A stretch of 32,801 nucleotides of DNA from an uncultured Clostridia bacterium (GCA_947175325.1 CAMWME010000014.1:1-32801); one strand, 5' to 3'; positions 1 to 8,595 are shown, numbered from the stretch's first letter. Program-made: numbers and translations. The notes: generated by a model not told the origin, from the letters alone.

Positions 1-26
1 CATTTATCTAAATCAATTGTACACAT
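1..26 (-). CDS. Possible 5' end of a divergent gene, cut by the window edge
   Basis: On the minus strand an ATG at 26..24 opens a frame reading MCTIDLDK and then leaves the window. A GGAG (36..33) lies six bases upstream of this ATG, a good ribosome binding site. Only eight codons are visible, so no family can be named and the gene could still be spurious. If real, it is transcribed away from the recombinase gene at 119, and the roughly 90 bases between them would hold two divergent promoters. Confidence 0.35.
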
Positions 27-79
27 CTTTTTCTCCGAATAATTGTTAGTTATTTTATTAAAATTTTTCCATATTTTGA

Positions 80-113
80 TATAATCATCGTTAGTAAAAG
101 CAAAAATATGGAG
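80..113 (+). promoter_or_regulatory. -10 box and ribosome binding site of the recombinase gene
   Basis: A perfect TATAAT lies at 80-85 in a very AT-rich stretch. I see no good -35 box 16-18 bases upstream (ATTAAA/TTAAAA around 57-63 is weak). GGAG at 110-113, five bases before the ATG at 119, is the likely ribosome binding site and supports that start. Confidence 0.5.
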
Positions 114-118
114 AATTT

Positions 119-997
119 ATGAATTATTTATCAAATTTTATCAACTACTTAAAAGCAACAAAGAACTTGTCCTCTAAGACTTTATTAGCATATTCAAGTG
201 ATTTAAAGCAGTTTTTCGAGTACGAAAAAAACGTGCTGCAACCAGATATCTGCGCGTATATTTCCTACATTAATACAAAATTGAAAGACGCGTCTATAAG
301 AAGAAAAATTATTACTCTTAAGAATTTTTACGACTATCTTCTTAATAACGAAATTATCAATTGTTCGCCATTTAGGAAACTTAAATTTAAGTTTAAACAA
401 GAACAAAAACTGCCAAAAACTCTTTCAATTACCGAAATTGAGAAAATTCTCAAATGTTTTAATATTGACTGCACTACTCTATCTTTGTTTGCTCAAAAAG
501 AGTACATACGCGATGCTGCTTTAATAGACTTGCTTATATGTACAGGTATCCGCATTGGTGAAGCGGCAGCAATCACTTTAGATGATATTATTTCTAGCGA
601 AAGAACGCTTTTAATCCACGGCAAGGGAAGAAAGCAAAGATTAATTTACATCTCCTCTCCCATCACTTGGGAAAGGCTTAAATGCCTTATAAAAGAGCGT
701 AAAAAATCAGATAACAATTATCTTTTTGTAAACCGATACGGGCATCAACTTTCAATACACGGCATAGAAGATATTTACAAAAAATATGCAGAAAAAGCAC
801 AAATAAACAAAAAATCGACTCCGCATTATTTGCGGCATACGTTCGCCACAAATTTGCTTGCAAACGGCGCGGATTTGCGCTCCGTTCAAGAAATACTTGG
901 GCACGCAAGTGTTGCTACCACACAAATCTATACAGAAGTTACCACAAACCGCAAAAAGCAAGTCCTTAAAAAATTTAATTACAGAAACAAGCTATAA
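119..997 (+). CDS. Tyrosine recombinase, XerC/XerD type
   Basis: This 292-residue tyrosine recombinase should cut and rejoin DNA through a covalent 3'-phosphotyrosine link. The N-terminal half (about 1-95) is the SAM-like core-binding domain. The C-terminal catalytic domain keeps the full set: Arg145 (in CTGIRIGE), Lys169 (in HGKGRKQR), His236 and Arg239 (HYLRH), His262 (LGHAS) and the nucleophile Tyr271. Length is typical of Xer-type enzymes. The start is supported by GGAG five bases upstream. It is monocistronic, with an A/T hairpin downstream and a possible divergent gene upstream. Surrounding DNA is AT-rich, as are the next three genes. It could be a housekeeping Xer protein or the integrase of a small mobile element; no attachment site, transposase or phage gene is visible, so I leave this open and give no gene symbol. 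Confidence 0.9.
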   Translation: MNYLSNFINYLKATKNLSSKTLLAYSSDLKQFFEYEKNVLQPDICAYISYINTKLKDASIRRKIITLKNFYDYLLNNEIINCSPFRKLKFKFKQEQKLPKTLSITEIEKILKCFNIDCTTLSLFAQKEYIRDAALIDLLICTGIRIGEAAAITLDDIISSERTLLIHGKGRKQRLIYISSPITWERLKCLIKERKKSDNNYLFVNRYGHQLSIHGIEDIYKKYAEKAQINKKSTPHYLRHTFATNLLANGADLRSVQEILGHASVATTQIYTEVTTNRKKQVLKKFNYRNKL

Positions 998-1037
998 TTT
1001 GTCCCGTATTCAAATTTAATAAAACGTATAAATAATT

Positions 1038-1077
1038 AAAAACTACTTGGCTGTTTGAAAGAATTTTGTAGTTTTTT
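1038..1077 (+). terminator. Weak hairpin with T-run after the recombinase gene
   Basis: AAAAACTAC (1038-1046) pairs with GTAGTTTTT (1068-1076), giving a nine-base A/T-rich stem with a 21-base loop and a T-run inside and after the right arm. It is placed as expected for a terminator of the recombinase gene, but the low GC and long loop make it a weak candidate. Confidence 0.35.
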
Positions 1078-1130
1078 CATTTAATATGACGAAACAAGTT
1101 TATATTTTTTACGCGAAAATTAAAAAAATA

Positions 1131-1168
1131 AAAAAAGAACCCAGCATTTACTGCTGAGTTCCTTTTTT
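1131..1168 (-). terminator. Intrinsic terminator of the sigma/peptidase/anti-sigma operon
   Basis: Arms GAACCCAGCA (1137-1146) and TGCTGAGTTC (1152-1161) form a ten-base stem with a five-base loop, flanked by A6 and T6, just downstream of the stop of the minus-strand gene. The one imperfect position is a G:U wobble in minus-strand RNA but a C:A mismatch in plus-strand RNA. This suggests it was selected mainly for the minus-strand operon, though it may also stop plus-strand readthrough. Confidence 0.8.
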
Positions 1169-1176
1169 ATTGTAGA

Positions 1177-1890
1177 TTAACCGAAAAATTTATTAAAGAA
1201 AGTTTCTATATTTTCGTCGGCTGACAAACAATCAAATTCATAACTTATTTTAGTACCGACAGCTTTTGCCCTCGTTGAATAGAGTTCATCATCGTCCGGT
1301 TCGGTTTTATACTCTATATAAAAACCGTTTACATCGCAAGATTTAAAATCTTCTCCGATTTCGAATGACGAAATTACGATTATGTCATAAAAAACTATTG
1401 ACGCAAGTATCCCCTCATCTTCATCAAAAATGTCAAACCTACCGCCAACCACTTTATTTTCGTCTGTATAATATAATCCGTAACTACTTGCTTCAAATTT
1501 TTGAATATCAACTATGTTCAAATCGGTTTCTTCGATTTGGTCATAAAACTCATCTGCCGTAAGCGCCTCGCTTGACGATAAATCTTTAAAACTTAAATAA
1601 TGACGGACGTCATTTTTCTTTAACGTTATCGGTAAGACAATCGCTAAGCATAAAGCAATAGCAAGAAAGACCGCGCTTAAAGAAATTATTAATTTTTTCC
1701 TTACAGCATTGCTTGACACGTTCCCGTTTGACGAGGTTGCCAAAACCGTTTCGGAAGCAGTTTCCTTTAATTCAACTTCTTGCGCCGCTTCTATTCTTCC
1801 TTTGAGCTTTTCCCAGCGTTCGGAAAAGTCTTTGACCTTGACTTCGTCCGCACGTTCCTTTAGATATTGTTCTATGTCTTTATCTTCCAT
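1177..1890 (-). CDS. Single-pass membrane protein, putative anti-sigma factor
   Basis: This 237-residue protein has a charged N-terminal region (1-65, cytoplasmic if the usual orientation holds), one membrane segment at about 67-90, and an extracytoplasmic C-terminal domain of about 145 residues rich in acidic and aromatic residues. I see no zinc-binding HxxxCxxC motif of the ZAS type and cannot name the family. The anti-sigma call is inferred from context: it is last in an operon led by an ECF sigma factor, and its topology (short cytoplasmic part, one helix, outer sensor domain) is the usual one for such regulators. It starts seven bases after the peptidase stop, with GAGG just upstream of the ATG. 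It could instead be an exported membrane protein controlled by the sigma factor. Confidence 0.6.
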   Translation of the reverse strand: MEDKDIEQYLKERADEVKVKDFSERWEKLKGRIEAAQEVELKETASETVLATSSNGNVSSNAVRKKLIISLSAVFLAIALCLAIVLPITLKKNDVRHYLSFKDLSSSEALTADEFYDQIEETDLNIVDIQKFEASSYGLYYTDENKVVGGRFDIFDEDEGILASIVFYDIIVISSFEIGEDFKSCDVNGFYIEYKTEPDDDELYSTRAKAVGTKISYEFDCLSADENIETFFNKFFG

Positions 1891-1897
1891 TTTTACC

Positions 1898-2701
1898 TCA
1901 TTGGATGATTATCGCATTAGCCCTATCTAATGAACTTTTACCATCCAAACATAAATATGTAATACCGTATTCAAACCAACCGGATGCTACTTTAAGATAA
2001 GTTCTCGTAGCTATAACTTGACCGTTTGCATTATAATAAGTATCTACTTTATACCCGCAACCTACAACCACGTGCGCCGCCGTACTGTAATGGCTGTTAA
2101 TCACTTCGCTAGCACCGCTATCCTTCCACGATACTGCATACGAATAGTTTTCGAGAAATACCGCCACCGGCTTATTGTTTTCGACGGCCGATTTATATTT
2201 GTTAAAATTTAAATTCCCCAAGTCTTCCGTTGAATAAGAATAACCGTGATTATTTACGTACGACTTCATACCTTTATGAAACCCGTCGTAAGTAGTACCG
2301 GCAGCGCCGACGTCAGTGCCCATCAAAGTATGTAATTCTTCCATTACTGCTTGAATTTCCAGACTTGCAGACCTATACTTAATAGCGGAACCAAGTTGGC
2401 CGTAAGTTTTATAGTTTGGCACTAATTCTTCACACAACCTATCGTAATAACCGATAAGAATCGTTCCCGCAACGTTAGCGCAACTTGAATCTTTAAGTCG
2501 GTCATAGTTAGGCACGTCGCCTTTTATGCTGTAAGTTGTAGTTTCTTTTCTTGAATAATAAATAGTTTCGCTTTGCTCTGTAAATCCGCCCGAACCGCAG
2601 TATTTTGTTTCGTCAGACGAAACGAGCTTAAAGCCCATGCAAAAGTTTGCAGCAACTAAGCTGAAAACAGCGACCAAACAAATTAAAATCTTTTTTTTCA
2701 T
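1898..2701 (-). CDS. Secreted C39/papain-like cysteine peptidase
   Basis: This 267-residue protein has a signal peptide (KKK, then a hydrophobic run to about residue 23). The mature part looks like the papain-fold peptidases grouped with C39-like proteins: Cys74 in SSCANVAGTILIGYYDR is the likely nucleophile, and His210 in TAAHVVVGCGYK the likely catalytic histidine, followed by a Gly/Trp-rich strand (ASGWFEYG, about 239-246). The spacing and the Cys-x-x-x-A/G-x-x-I-x-x-Y context fit this fold, but homology is inferred from motifs only. It lies between the sigma gene and the anti-sigma-like gene, with a clear ribosome binding site (GAGGTGA). It may process an envelope protein, possibly the neighbouring membrane regulator; the substrate is unknown. 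Confidence 0.65.
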   Translation of the reverse strand: MKKKILICLVAVFSLVAANFCMGFKLVSSDETKYCGSGGFTEQSETIYYSRKETTTYSIKGDVPNYDRLKDSSCANVAGTILIGYYDRLCEELVPNYKTYGQLGSAIKYRSASLEIQAVMEELHTLMGTDVGAAGTTYDGFHKGMKSYVNNHGYSYSTEDLGNLNFNKYKSAVENNKPVAVFLENYSYAVSWKDSGASEVINSHYSTAAHVVVGCGYKVDTYYNANGQVIATRTYLKVASGWFEYGITYLCLDGKSSLDRANAIIIQ

Positions 2702-2764
2702 AAGTTCACCTCGTTCAATTTTCTACCTATTAGACTATTGAACTGGGTGATTTTTACGAAAAAT

Positions 2765-3325
2765 TTAAAATATTTTTACCGTTTGTTTCAATTTTTCTTT
2801 TGCACGATAATATATTGACGTAACCGTGCTCATTGGTTTTTTAAGCTCTTTAGCAATCATTTTGAAGGTCAAGCCTTGAATATGATATAAAATTAATATT
2901 AGCTGCTCTTCCTCACTAAGCGGTGAAATATCCGAAAGAAAAGTTTCTTTAGTTATAAAATCTTCAATATTTTTATCATCTTGCGGGATATCGAAAATTT
3001 CACTGAATGCCTTTTCCGCTTTTAGCCTATCTTTAGCACAGTTAGTCGTAACTATGTATAGCCAACCGAGAGGATTTTCTATTTTCTTCAGTTTTGAAGC
3101 GTTTTGCCAAATTTTGAATAAAACGTCGTCAACTACCTCGTCGGCAAGACAAGAAGATTTAGTTACGGAAACAGTTACCGAATAAACATACCTACCGTAT
3201 GCAGAATAAAAAGCATCAAAAGCGGCTTGTTTACCCTTAGCTATTTCTTTTATTAAGCTATTAAATTTTATTTTGTGTAGATTTTTATCTTCTTCCTTCA
3301 TCTTGCGTAAAAATTTTCTTTTCAA
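2765..3325 (-). CDS. ECF-type RNA polymerase sigma factor
   Basis: This is a 186-residue sigma-70-family protein with only the two ECF domains: region 2 at about 36-104 (AFDAFYSAYGRYVYSV, then ADEVVDDVLFKIWQN and LGWLYIVTTNCAKDRLK) and region 4 at about 133-183 (LSEEEQLILILYHIQGLTFKMIAKEL, then a helix-turn-helix ending YYRAKEKLK). It would direct RNA polymerase to a small regulon. The longest frame starts at TTG (3325); an ATG at 3301 gives 178 residues and still includes all of region 2. Neither has a convincing Shine-Dalgarno site. It heads an operon with a secreted peptidase and a membrane protein, a layout that suggests response to an envelope signal. Its own promoter looks like sigma-A. 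Confidence 0.88.
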   Translation of the reverse strand: MKRKFLRKMKEEDKNLHKIKFNSLIKEIAKGKQAAFDAFYSAYGRYVYSVTVSVTKSSCLADEVVDDVLFKIWQNASKLKKIENPLGWLYIVTTNCAKDRLKAEKAFSEIFDIPQDDKNIEDFITKETFLSDISPLSEEEQLILILYHIQGLTFKMIAKELKKPMSTVTSIYYRAKEKLKQTVKIF

Positions 3326-3344
3326 ACCGTTATATTTTACGTAA

Positions 3345-3373
3345 AGTATATCATAAAAAATTTAATATGTAAA
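3345..3373 (-). promoter_or_regulatory. Sigma-A-like promoter of the ECF sigma operon
   Basis: On the minus strand TTTACA (3373..3368) and TATACT (3350..3345) are separated by exactly 17 bases. Transcription should start near 3338, only about 12 bases before the TTG at 3325 or about 37 bases before the ATG at 3301. The later ATG leaves a more normal leader. Confidence 0.7.
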
Positions 3374-3384
3374 CATATTAATAC

Positions 3385-3416
3385 AAAAAAGGCGGGTTTT
3401 AAAAGCCGCCTTTTTT
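3385..3416. terminator. Bidirectional intrinsic terminator
   Basis: GGCGG (3391-3395) pairs with CCGCC (3406-3410), flanked by A6 and T7, so the structure works in either direction. It sits downstream of the BIG2 surface-protein gene and just upstream of the sigma-operon promoter, insulating the two minus-strand units. Confidence 0.7.
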
Positions 3417-3432
3417 TGTTGCAAATAAATAT

Positions 3433-3459
3433 AAATCGGGGGCGAGACGCCCCCGATTT
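3433..3459 (-). terminator. Strong GC hairpin after the BIG2 surface-protein gene
   Basis: A perfect 12-base stem (arms 3433-3444 and 3448-3459, core CGGGGGCG/CGCCCCCG) with a three-base loop lies 20 bases past the stop of the 3480 gene. It has only a short T-run on the minus strand, so it may act together with the hairpin at 3385-3416 or protect the mRNA 3' end. Confidence 0.65.
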
Positions 3460-3479
3460 TACGTTGTAGTACTGTTAAA

Positions 3480-6400
3480 TTACGCTTTGGTAAGGGTGAA
3501 GGTTACGTTAGTAGGGTCGCCCCAGCCGCTGGGGTCAACGCCTAAAATTGCAACGTTATAGGTACCGGCTGTAAGATGAATCGTACCGCCTGCGTAGACG
3601 TCTTCGCAATCTTCGTATATAGTACAACCGCCCGACCAGTAAGAGCCGAATTCTCCGGTTCCTATCTTCAACAATATGCTGCTACCGCTTAACAAGTAGT
3701 CGCCTTCTTCCTCTATTACCAGTTTACCCGCAAGTCCGCCATAGCAACCTACGTTTTTATAAGAGTAAGTTTTACCGAGGGCCACCGTATAAGGGAAGTC
3801 CGCCGTACCGTCTTCTTTGGCAACGGTTTCAGCTATGGTGAGCACGACTGAACAAATACCGTCTTCATAAGGCACGCATACCGCAACATTGAACTTGCCG
3901 TTTGCGTCGGTAGTTCCGGATAACACATTCGTAGCGCTATATACGTATTCGTCCTTGCAGACTTTATAGCCCCAAGCACTCTTATTAAGCGTAAACGTGT
4001 AAGGCGTATTGGGTTTGCCCGTGAACACGTAAACCACGGTAGAAGCGCTAGCCAAGCTGAGGTTGTTCGTGCCTTCGGATACGGTTGCCGCAGATACGGT
4101 TACCGTAATGGTTTTCTTCAACGTGCTATCTGCCGCGGAGGTTACCGTAATAGTTGCAGTGCCTTCCTTTAACGCAGTGATGACGCCGTTTTCGTCTACC
4201 GTTGCAACCGAAGTATCGCTTGACGAATAGGTAAGCTTTTTAATGCTTGCATTTTCGGGCAATACGCTTGCCTTAGCCGACGCACCTTCACCGTAGACTT
4301 CGTCGGGTCTCTTTGCACCTACTTTCAAAGCTATGCTTTCGCTTTCGACCGTAACTGAGGTTACGGGAACGTAGATAACGGTGATTTCGCACTCGGCGTA
4401 AATATCGGAATTGTCAACCGCAGTTGCTCTTATTGTTACGGTCTTGGTCTCGTTTACGCCGCTCTTGACTCTTACTACGCCGGTAGCGTCTACCGTTGCA
4501 ACGGAGCTATCCGAAGACGACCAAGTAACTTGCGTTACGGAAGGAGCGTCGGGACTGAGCGTTGCACTAAGCGTGAGATTATCGCCGCCCACCGTCATTT
4601 CCGCAGTGGTCTTGTCAAGCGTTATGCCGGTTACCGCAACGTAGTTAACGGTTACGGTAATGGTTACCGTTTTCTCGGGGTTATCTGCCGAGGTTGCCGT
4701 TATATGTGCAACGATTGATTCCCTTAATTCGTCGCTTACCGCGATGGTTGCCGACGTATTGTTGGTGGAAGTTACGGTTACCTTTTCGTTATCGGACGTC
4801 CACGTAATACCCTTTATCGTGTAATTGTTCGTGTTGGACGCATCCTTGACGTTAAGTCCTACGTTTTGGCTTGCACCTATGTCTAAGGTATATTCGGTAT
4901 CGGTAGTGCTATTAAGCTCGAAGGTAGCAACGGGCACGTAGCTTACGGTAATTACGCAAGTTGCGGTTTTGGTGTTATCAGCTACGGAAGTTGCAGTTAT
5001 GGTAACTTGCGTTCCGTTAGTTCTGTAATCCGCATTGACCGCTACAGCGCCGTCTTCGTTAACTGAAACCACTTCGGGGTTGGACGAAGTCCACGTTACT
5101 TTGCCGTTAGAAGCAGCCGCACCGTCTGCGCCCGTCACGGTTGCCGTCAAAGTCGTTGAAGCGCCAACCTTAAGCGTTGCGGTTGACGTATTTAACGAAA
5201 CGCTGGTAACCGAGTTATACTTAACCGTGATTACGCACGTTGCTTTAACCGTTCCGTCCGCCGCGGAAGCTGCCGTAATGGTTACGGTAGTATCTGCAGT
5301 GAGGTCAGCGTTAACCGTTACCACGCCGTTTGCACTTACCGTTGCGATGCTCGCATCAGAGGAAGTCCAAGTAACTTTCTTATTGGAAGTGTCCTCGGGA
5401 CCTACCGTTGCGGTGAGTGCAAGCGTTGAGCCGCCTACTACCATATCCGCTGTCGTCTTGTTAAGCGTAACGCTTGTAGGAGCGATATATTTAACGGTAA
5501 TCGTGCAAGTTGCAAGTACGGGGTTTTCATCGGTTGAATCTACCGACATTGCCGTAATGGTTACGGTAGTAGTCGCCGAAACGTTAGAGTTAACGGTTAC
5601 AACGCCGATTAACTTGCCTTGTGCGTTTACGGTCCCGCTTACGGTTGCAATGCTTTCGTCCGAAGAAGTCCAGATAACGTTCTTATTGGAAGCGTTTGCC
5701 GCACCCACCGTTGCTTCAAGCTCAAGCGTATCGCCGCCGACCTTCATTTCGGCTTCGGTCTTATTCAAAGTAACCGAGGTAGCGTTGATATAAGTTACGG
5801 TAAGCTCGATAGTAGCGGTTGCGTTGGGGTTATCGGTTGAGGTTGCCGTTATAGTAACGGTGCCCGCCGCCTTTCCGGTTACGAGGCCCGTGCTGTCTAC
5901 CGTTGCAATGCTGGTGTCGCTTGAAGTCCAAGTTACCGTCTTGAAGGAAGGTTCTTTATCCGAATCTTGACCGGTGAATAACGTTTCGAGTGAAAGCTTT
6001 TTGCCGCCGACGAAGATTTCTTTTGAAGCGGGTTCTACAATCTCAACGTCCGTTACGGGGTTATAAACCGTAAGTTCGTAAGAACCGCCCTTAGCGTTCG
6101 AAGTCCAGATTTCTATGACGTCGCCCTCTTCAAGCTCAATCGTAAGTCTGTTTTGAGATTTGACAGCGCCCGTGTCGTCAGTAGCAATTACGCCGTTAAA
6201 CGAGTAGTAGAACGAAACGTTTGACGATACCGCGTAAAGTGCGCTTACGTTTGCGGTATGCTTATTGTGGTTAGGCGTTACCGTATACGTGCCGGTTATT
6301 AAGTTCTTTACTGCGTTGGAGATATAAACTCTGTTGTTTTCACCGAAGTCGTCTACGTAGTTGAGCAATACTTCGTAACCCGAAGTAATTTCAAACGTAA

Positions 6401-8552
6401 ACTCGTAATCGGAAGTAGGGTCGTTAGCAACGACGAGTATAGGCGCCGAGTCGGAAGTTGCCGGCGTGTAAATATAGCCGAGATTTGCCGAGTATACGCT
6501 GCCGTTTTCACCTATCTTGATGCTTGCCGTCTTGCCTTCGGTATCGAAGGTTACGCTTACGTCGTTCTTGTTATCGTCTACGCCGTGATAAACGCCCGAA
6601 AGAAGTTTTGCTTCGTCGGGAGCAGCCACTACCCTTACCTTGAAGGATGAGCTTGAACCGCTCTTGGTCGAAGTTAAAGTAACGGTATAAAGTCCGGTTA
6701 CGTCAGCCTTGAATACGCTTACTTCCGTACCGAGAATCATGTCCGTACCGAGGGTTACGTCCGAAGGGCCCGTAACGGTTGCGGTATAGGACGCATCTTG
6801 ATATGCGGGATGGTCTACCGTCGAAGTGAAGTTGAGTGCTTCGCCCGCATAAATTCTGAAATAATTATTCAGAGTATCCCATCTGGGAGTATCCAATTCA
6901 ACGTCGTAATCGTATACGCTGCAAGTAAGCCCCGTAGGGTCATTGTAAGGAACGTGCAAGGTTACGATTTTTTCAACGTTTGCAGTCTTAATAACTATGG
7001 TATGGTCGCCCGCAACGTAGGGGTTGATTACGAGTACGTTTAAAACGGGGTCGAACGAAGCTTGAATGTGCCAGTCACTACCGTTGCCGGCGTAACTAGG
7101 CTGTAAAAGCGTATCGACGTTCTTGCCGTCTTCGTCAACCGTGCGCCAGTAAATTTTAACGTCGTCCACGTAGAAGTTAGCAGTTGAGGGCGCAACGTTT
7201 TGAAGTTGAACGCTAACCGCCGTCGTAGCATTGAGGTCATACTCGTCGCCCAAAAGTCCGAGGTTTTGAATTTGAACGGTGCCGTCTTGTCTTTCCGTAA
7301 CGGTTACCCTCATAAGGTCGTAGGACGTTGCAACCATATCCTTATAGTGATAAGGCGTTTCGGGTAAAGTTTCATCCGCTTCAAGCGCGGTTTTCTGGGT
7401 AATAGTCCAGCTTTCCGTTTCCGCGATGACGGGGTTGCTTATAAGGTTCCAGTGTCCGTTTTCATCTTGCGTGAAGTTGGTTTCCGCGGGATAGGTTACG
7501 GGGTCACCGTCTGCAGTCGTGCCCGTGGTTTCGGGCGAATTGATGTAAGTATCGTTTTTAGCGGTAAGGCTTTCGACTACGCCGTTGCTTGCAAGAGTAA
7601 ACTCGAACGACAAAACGTTGAGGTGTTGACCGTAAGTTTCGTCGAACACGCCGTAGCTGAAGCTGTAAACGGTTTTACCGTTCACTTCTTTATAGCTTTC
7701 GGTAAAGTCGCCGTTGGCGTTGTTCTGTGCTTGCAAATAATAATAATTAATGAAATTGCCGACGCCGTAATCGTAGTGGTTACTGTAAACCCAAACGAAG
7801 CCGTAGCTGTAACCGTCGTACAGCTGCAAAGCGTCGCTGCGCTCGTCTAACTTAATCGCTTGATTACCGTAGCGGTCGACGAATTTTAACGCGTTGAAAG
7901 ACGAGCCGTCGGGCTGTTTTTCATACCACATTTCTTGAATTTGCGTGTTGTCGATTATATGTACGTAACCGTCGCCGAATTCAAGGTTAACGGAGGCGTT
8001 GCTCGTTTTACCCGTGCCGTAGTTCTTCGTGTAGTGCTGTGCTTTACTATTAATTGCGTTGGAGTTGGATTCCGCCGCAACCGAAACAGCCGCGGAAACG
8101 GAATTTTTATCGAACGAATATCCCGTGAAGAAAACGTCATCTCCGTTTGCATCGTAAACGTAAGTGTACGCATAATCCGAGCCGCTTACGGGGGTTACGG
8201 ATTTATAAGCACCGTTGCCCGACGCGGGGAGCTCGGGAAGCGAAACTTCCTGTTTGTGTTCGGCGTCCGTTGCACAAATGCGAACGGCTTTGCCCTTCTG
8301 CTCACGCGAGGGCGCATTGACGAACCAGTCGCCGTAAGAGTGTCCCAGTGCGCTGATAGGTCTCGTTTGCGTATCGCCGCATTCGCATACGCCCGTTTCA
8401 AGGCCGTCAGTTTCACACGTTGCCGACGTCGTAGTAGTCCACTTATAATCGTGCTCGTGCGCTTCGTCCGTACCGCAAGCCGCGGCGTAGAAAGCTGCCG
8501 AGCTCAAAGTAAGCGTAGCTGCTACAATCATCAGCTTTTTCATTGCTTTCAT
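3480..8552 (-). CDS. Giant BIG2-repeat surface lipoprotein (about 1690 residues)
   Basis: This is a secreted cell-surface protein, probably lipid-anchored. The chosen start is the ATG at 8552: AAGGAG lies nine bases upstream, whereas the longer frame from 8582 would place that site inside the coding region. The N-terminus is a signal peptide ending AAAC (Cys26), a plausible but not ideal lipobox. Next comes a His/Cys segment (HEHDYKW, CETDGLETGVCECGD, ISALGHSYGDW; about 33-76) of a type seen in clostridial surface proteins. Residues about 110-830 hold unrecognised beta-rich domains. Seven BIG2 Ig-like repeats occupy about 831-1490, each with the SVTLNKT...L.VG and WTSSD.SIATV motifs. The last 200 residues form a Cys-containing C-terminal domain. 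No LPxTG motif or C-terminal membrane helix is present. Likely role is adhesion or a structural surface layer; the ligand is unknown. Confidence 0.85.
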   Translation of the reverse strand: MKAMKKLMIVAATLTLSSAAFYAAACGTDEAHEHDYKWTTTTSATCETDGLETGVCECGDTQTRPISALGHSYGDWFVNAPSREQKGKAVRICATDAEHKQEVSLPELPASGNGAYKSVTPVSGSDYAYTYVYDANGDDVFFTGYSFDKNSVSAAVSVAAESNSNAINSKAQHYTKNYGTGKTSNASVNLEFGDGYVHIIDNTQIQEMWYEKQPDGSSFNALKFVDRYGNQAIKLDERSDALQLYDGYSYGFVWVYSNHYDYGVGNFINYYYLQAQNNANGDFTESYKEVNGKTVYSFSYGVFDETYGQHLNVLSFEFTLASNGVVESLTAKNDTYINSPETTGTTADGDPVTYPAETNFTQDENGHWNLISNPVIAETESWTITQKTALEADETLPETPYHYKDMVATSYDLMRVTVTERQDGTVQIQNLGLLGDEYDLNATTAVSVQLQNVAPSTANFYVDDVKIYWRTVDEDGKNVDTLLQPSYAGNGSDWHIQASFDPVLNVLVINPYVAGDHTIVIKTANVEKIVTLHVPYNDPTGLTCSVYDYDVELDTPRWDTLNNYFRIYAGEALNFTSTVDHPAYQDASYTATVTGPSDVTLGTDMILGTEVSVFKADVTGLYTVTLTSTKSGSSSSFKVRVVAAPDEAKLLSGVYHGVDDNKNDVSVTFDTEGKTASIKIGENGSVYSANLGYIYTPATSDSAPILVVANDPTSDYEFTFEITSGYEVLLNYVDDFGENNRVYISNAVKNLITGTYTVTPNHNKHTANVSALYAVSSNVSFYYSFNGVIATDDTGAVKSQNRLTIELEEGDVIEIWTSNAKGGSYELTVYNPVTDVEIVEPASKEIFVGGKKLSLETLFTGQDSDKEPSFKTVTWTSSDTSIATVDSTGLVTGKAAGTVTITATSTDNPNATATIELTVTYINATSVTLNKTEAEMKVGGDTLELEATVGAANASNKNVIWTSSDESIATVSGTVNAQGKLIGVVTVNSNVSATTTVTITAMSVDSTDENPVLATCTITVKYIAPTSVTLNKTTADMVVGGSTLALTATVGPEDTSNKKVTWTSSDASIATVSANGVVTVNADLTADTTVTITAASAADGTVKATCVITVKYNSVTSVSLNTSTATLKVGASTTLTATVTGADGAAASNGKVTWTSSNPEVVSVNEDGAVAVNADYRTNGTQVTITATSVADNTKTATCVITVSYVPVATFELNSTTDTEYTLDIGASQNVGLNVKDASNTNNYTIKGITWTSDNEKVTVTSTNNTSATIAVSDELRESIVAHITATSADNPEKTVTITVTVNYVAVTGITLDKTTAEMTVGGDNLTLSATLSPDAPSVTQVTWSSSDSSVATVDATGVVRVKSGVNETKTVTIRATAVDNSDIYAECEITVIYVPVTSVTVESESIALKVGAKRPDEVYGEGASAKASVLPENASIKKLTYSSSDTSVATVDENGVITALKEGTATITVTSAADSTLKKTITVTVSAATVSEGTNNLSLASASTVVYVFTGKPNTPYTFTLNKSAWGYKVCKDEYVYSATNVLSGTTDANGKFNVAVCVPYEDGICSVVLTIAETVAKEDGTADFPYTVALGKTYSYKNVGCYGGLAGKLVIEEEGDYLLSGSSILLKIGTGEFGSYWSGGCTIYEDCEDVYAGGTIHLTAGTYNVAILGVDPSGWGDPTNVTFTLTKA
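3996..6070 (-). repeat. Seven tandem BIG2-encoding repeats
   Basis: Seven diverged units of about 260-310 bases each encode BIG2 domains. Their linker/start motifs map near 6060, 5795, 5485, 5215, 4940, 4645 and 4372 (Y[VI]xxT/A-x-VTL...), and the seventh ends near 4080, followed by a junction to the C-terminal domain. The units have diverged at DNA level, so this is an old duplication rather than a fresh array. Confidence 0.75.
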
Positions 8553-8561
8553 ATATATATA

Positions 8562-8567
8562 CTCCTT
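8562..8567 (-). promoter_or_regulatory. Ribosome binding site that fixes the BIG2 gene start
   Basis: AAGGAG (8567..8562) sits nine bases before the ATG at 8552. Because it lies inside a longer open frame starting at 8582, it argues for the shorter protein beginning MKAMKKL. Confidence 0.75.
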
Positions 8568-8595
8568 AAAAAATTTATACAAATTAATTATTTTT

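Noticed and set aside
5035-5793. Long plus-strand open frame inside the BIG2 gene
   Set aside because: It is antisense to a clear repeat protein; its Thr/Val/Ala-rich repetitive sequence mirrors the BIG2 units, and it has no ribosome binding site.
3996-6070. BIG2 repeats as a CRISPR or satellite array
   Set aside because: Units are about 300 bases, diverged, and in one open frame; they encode protein domains.
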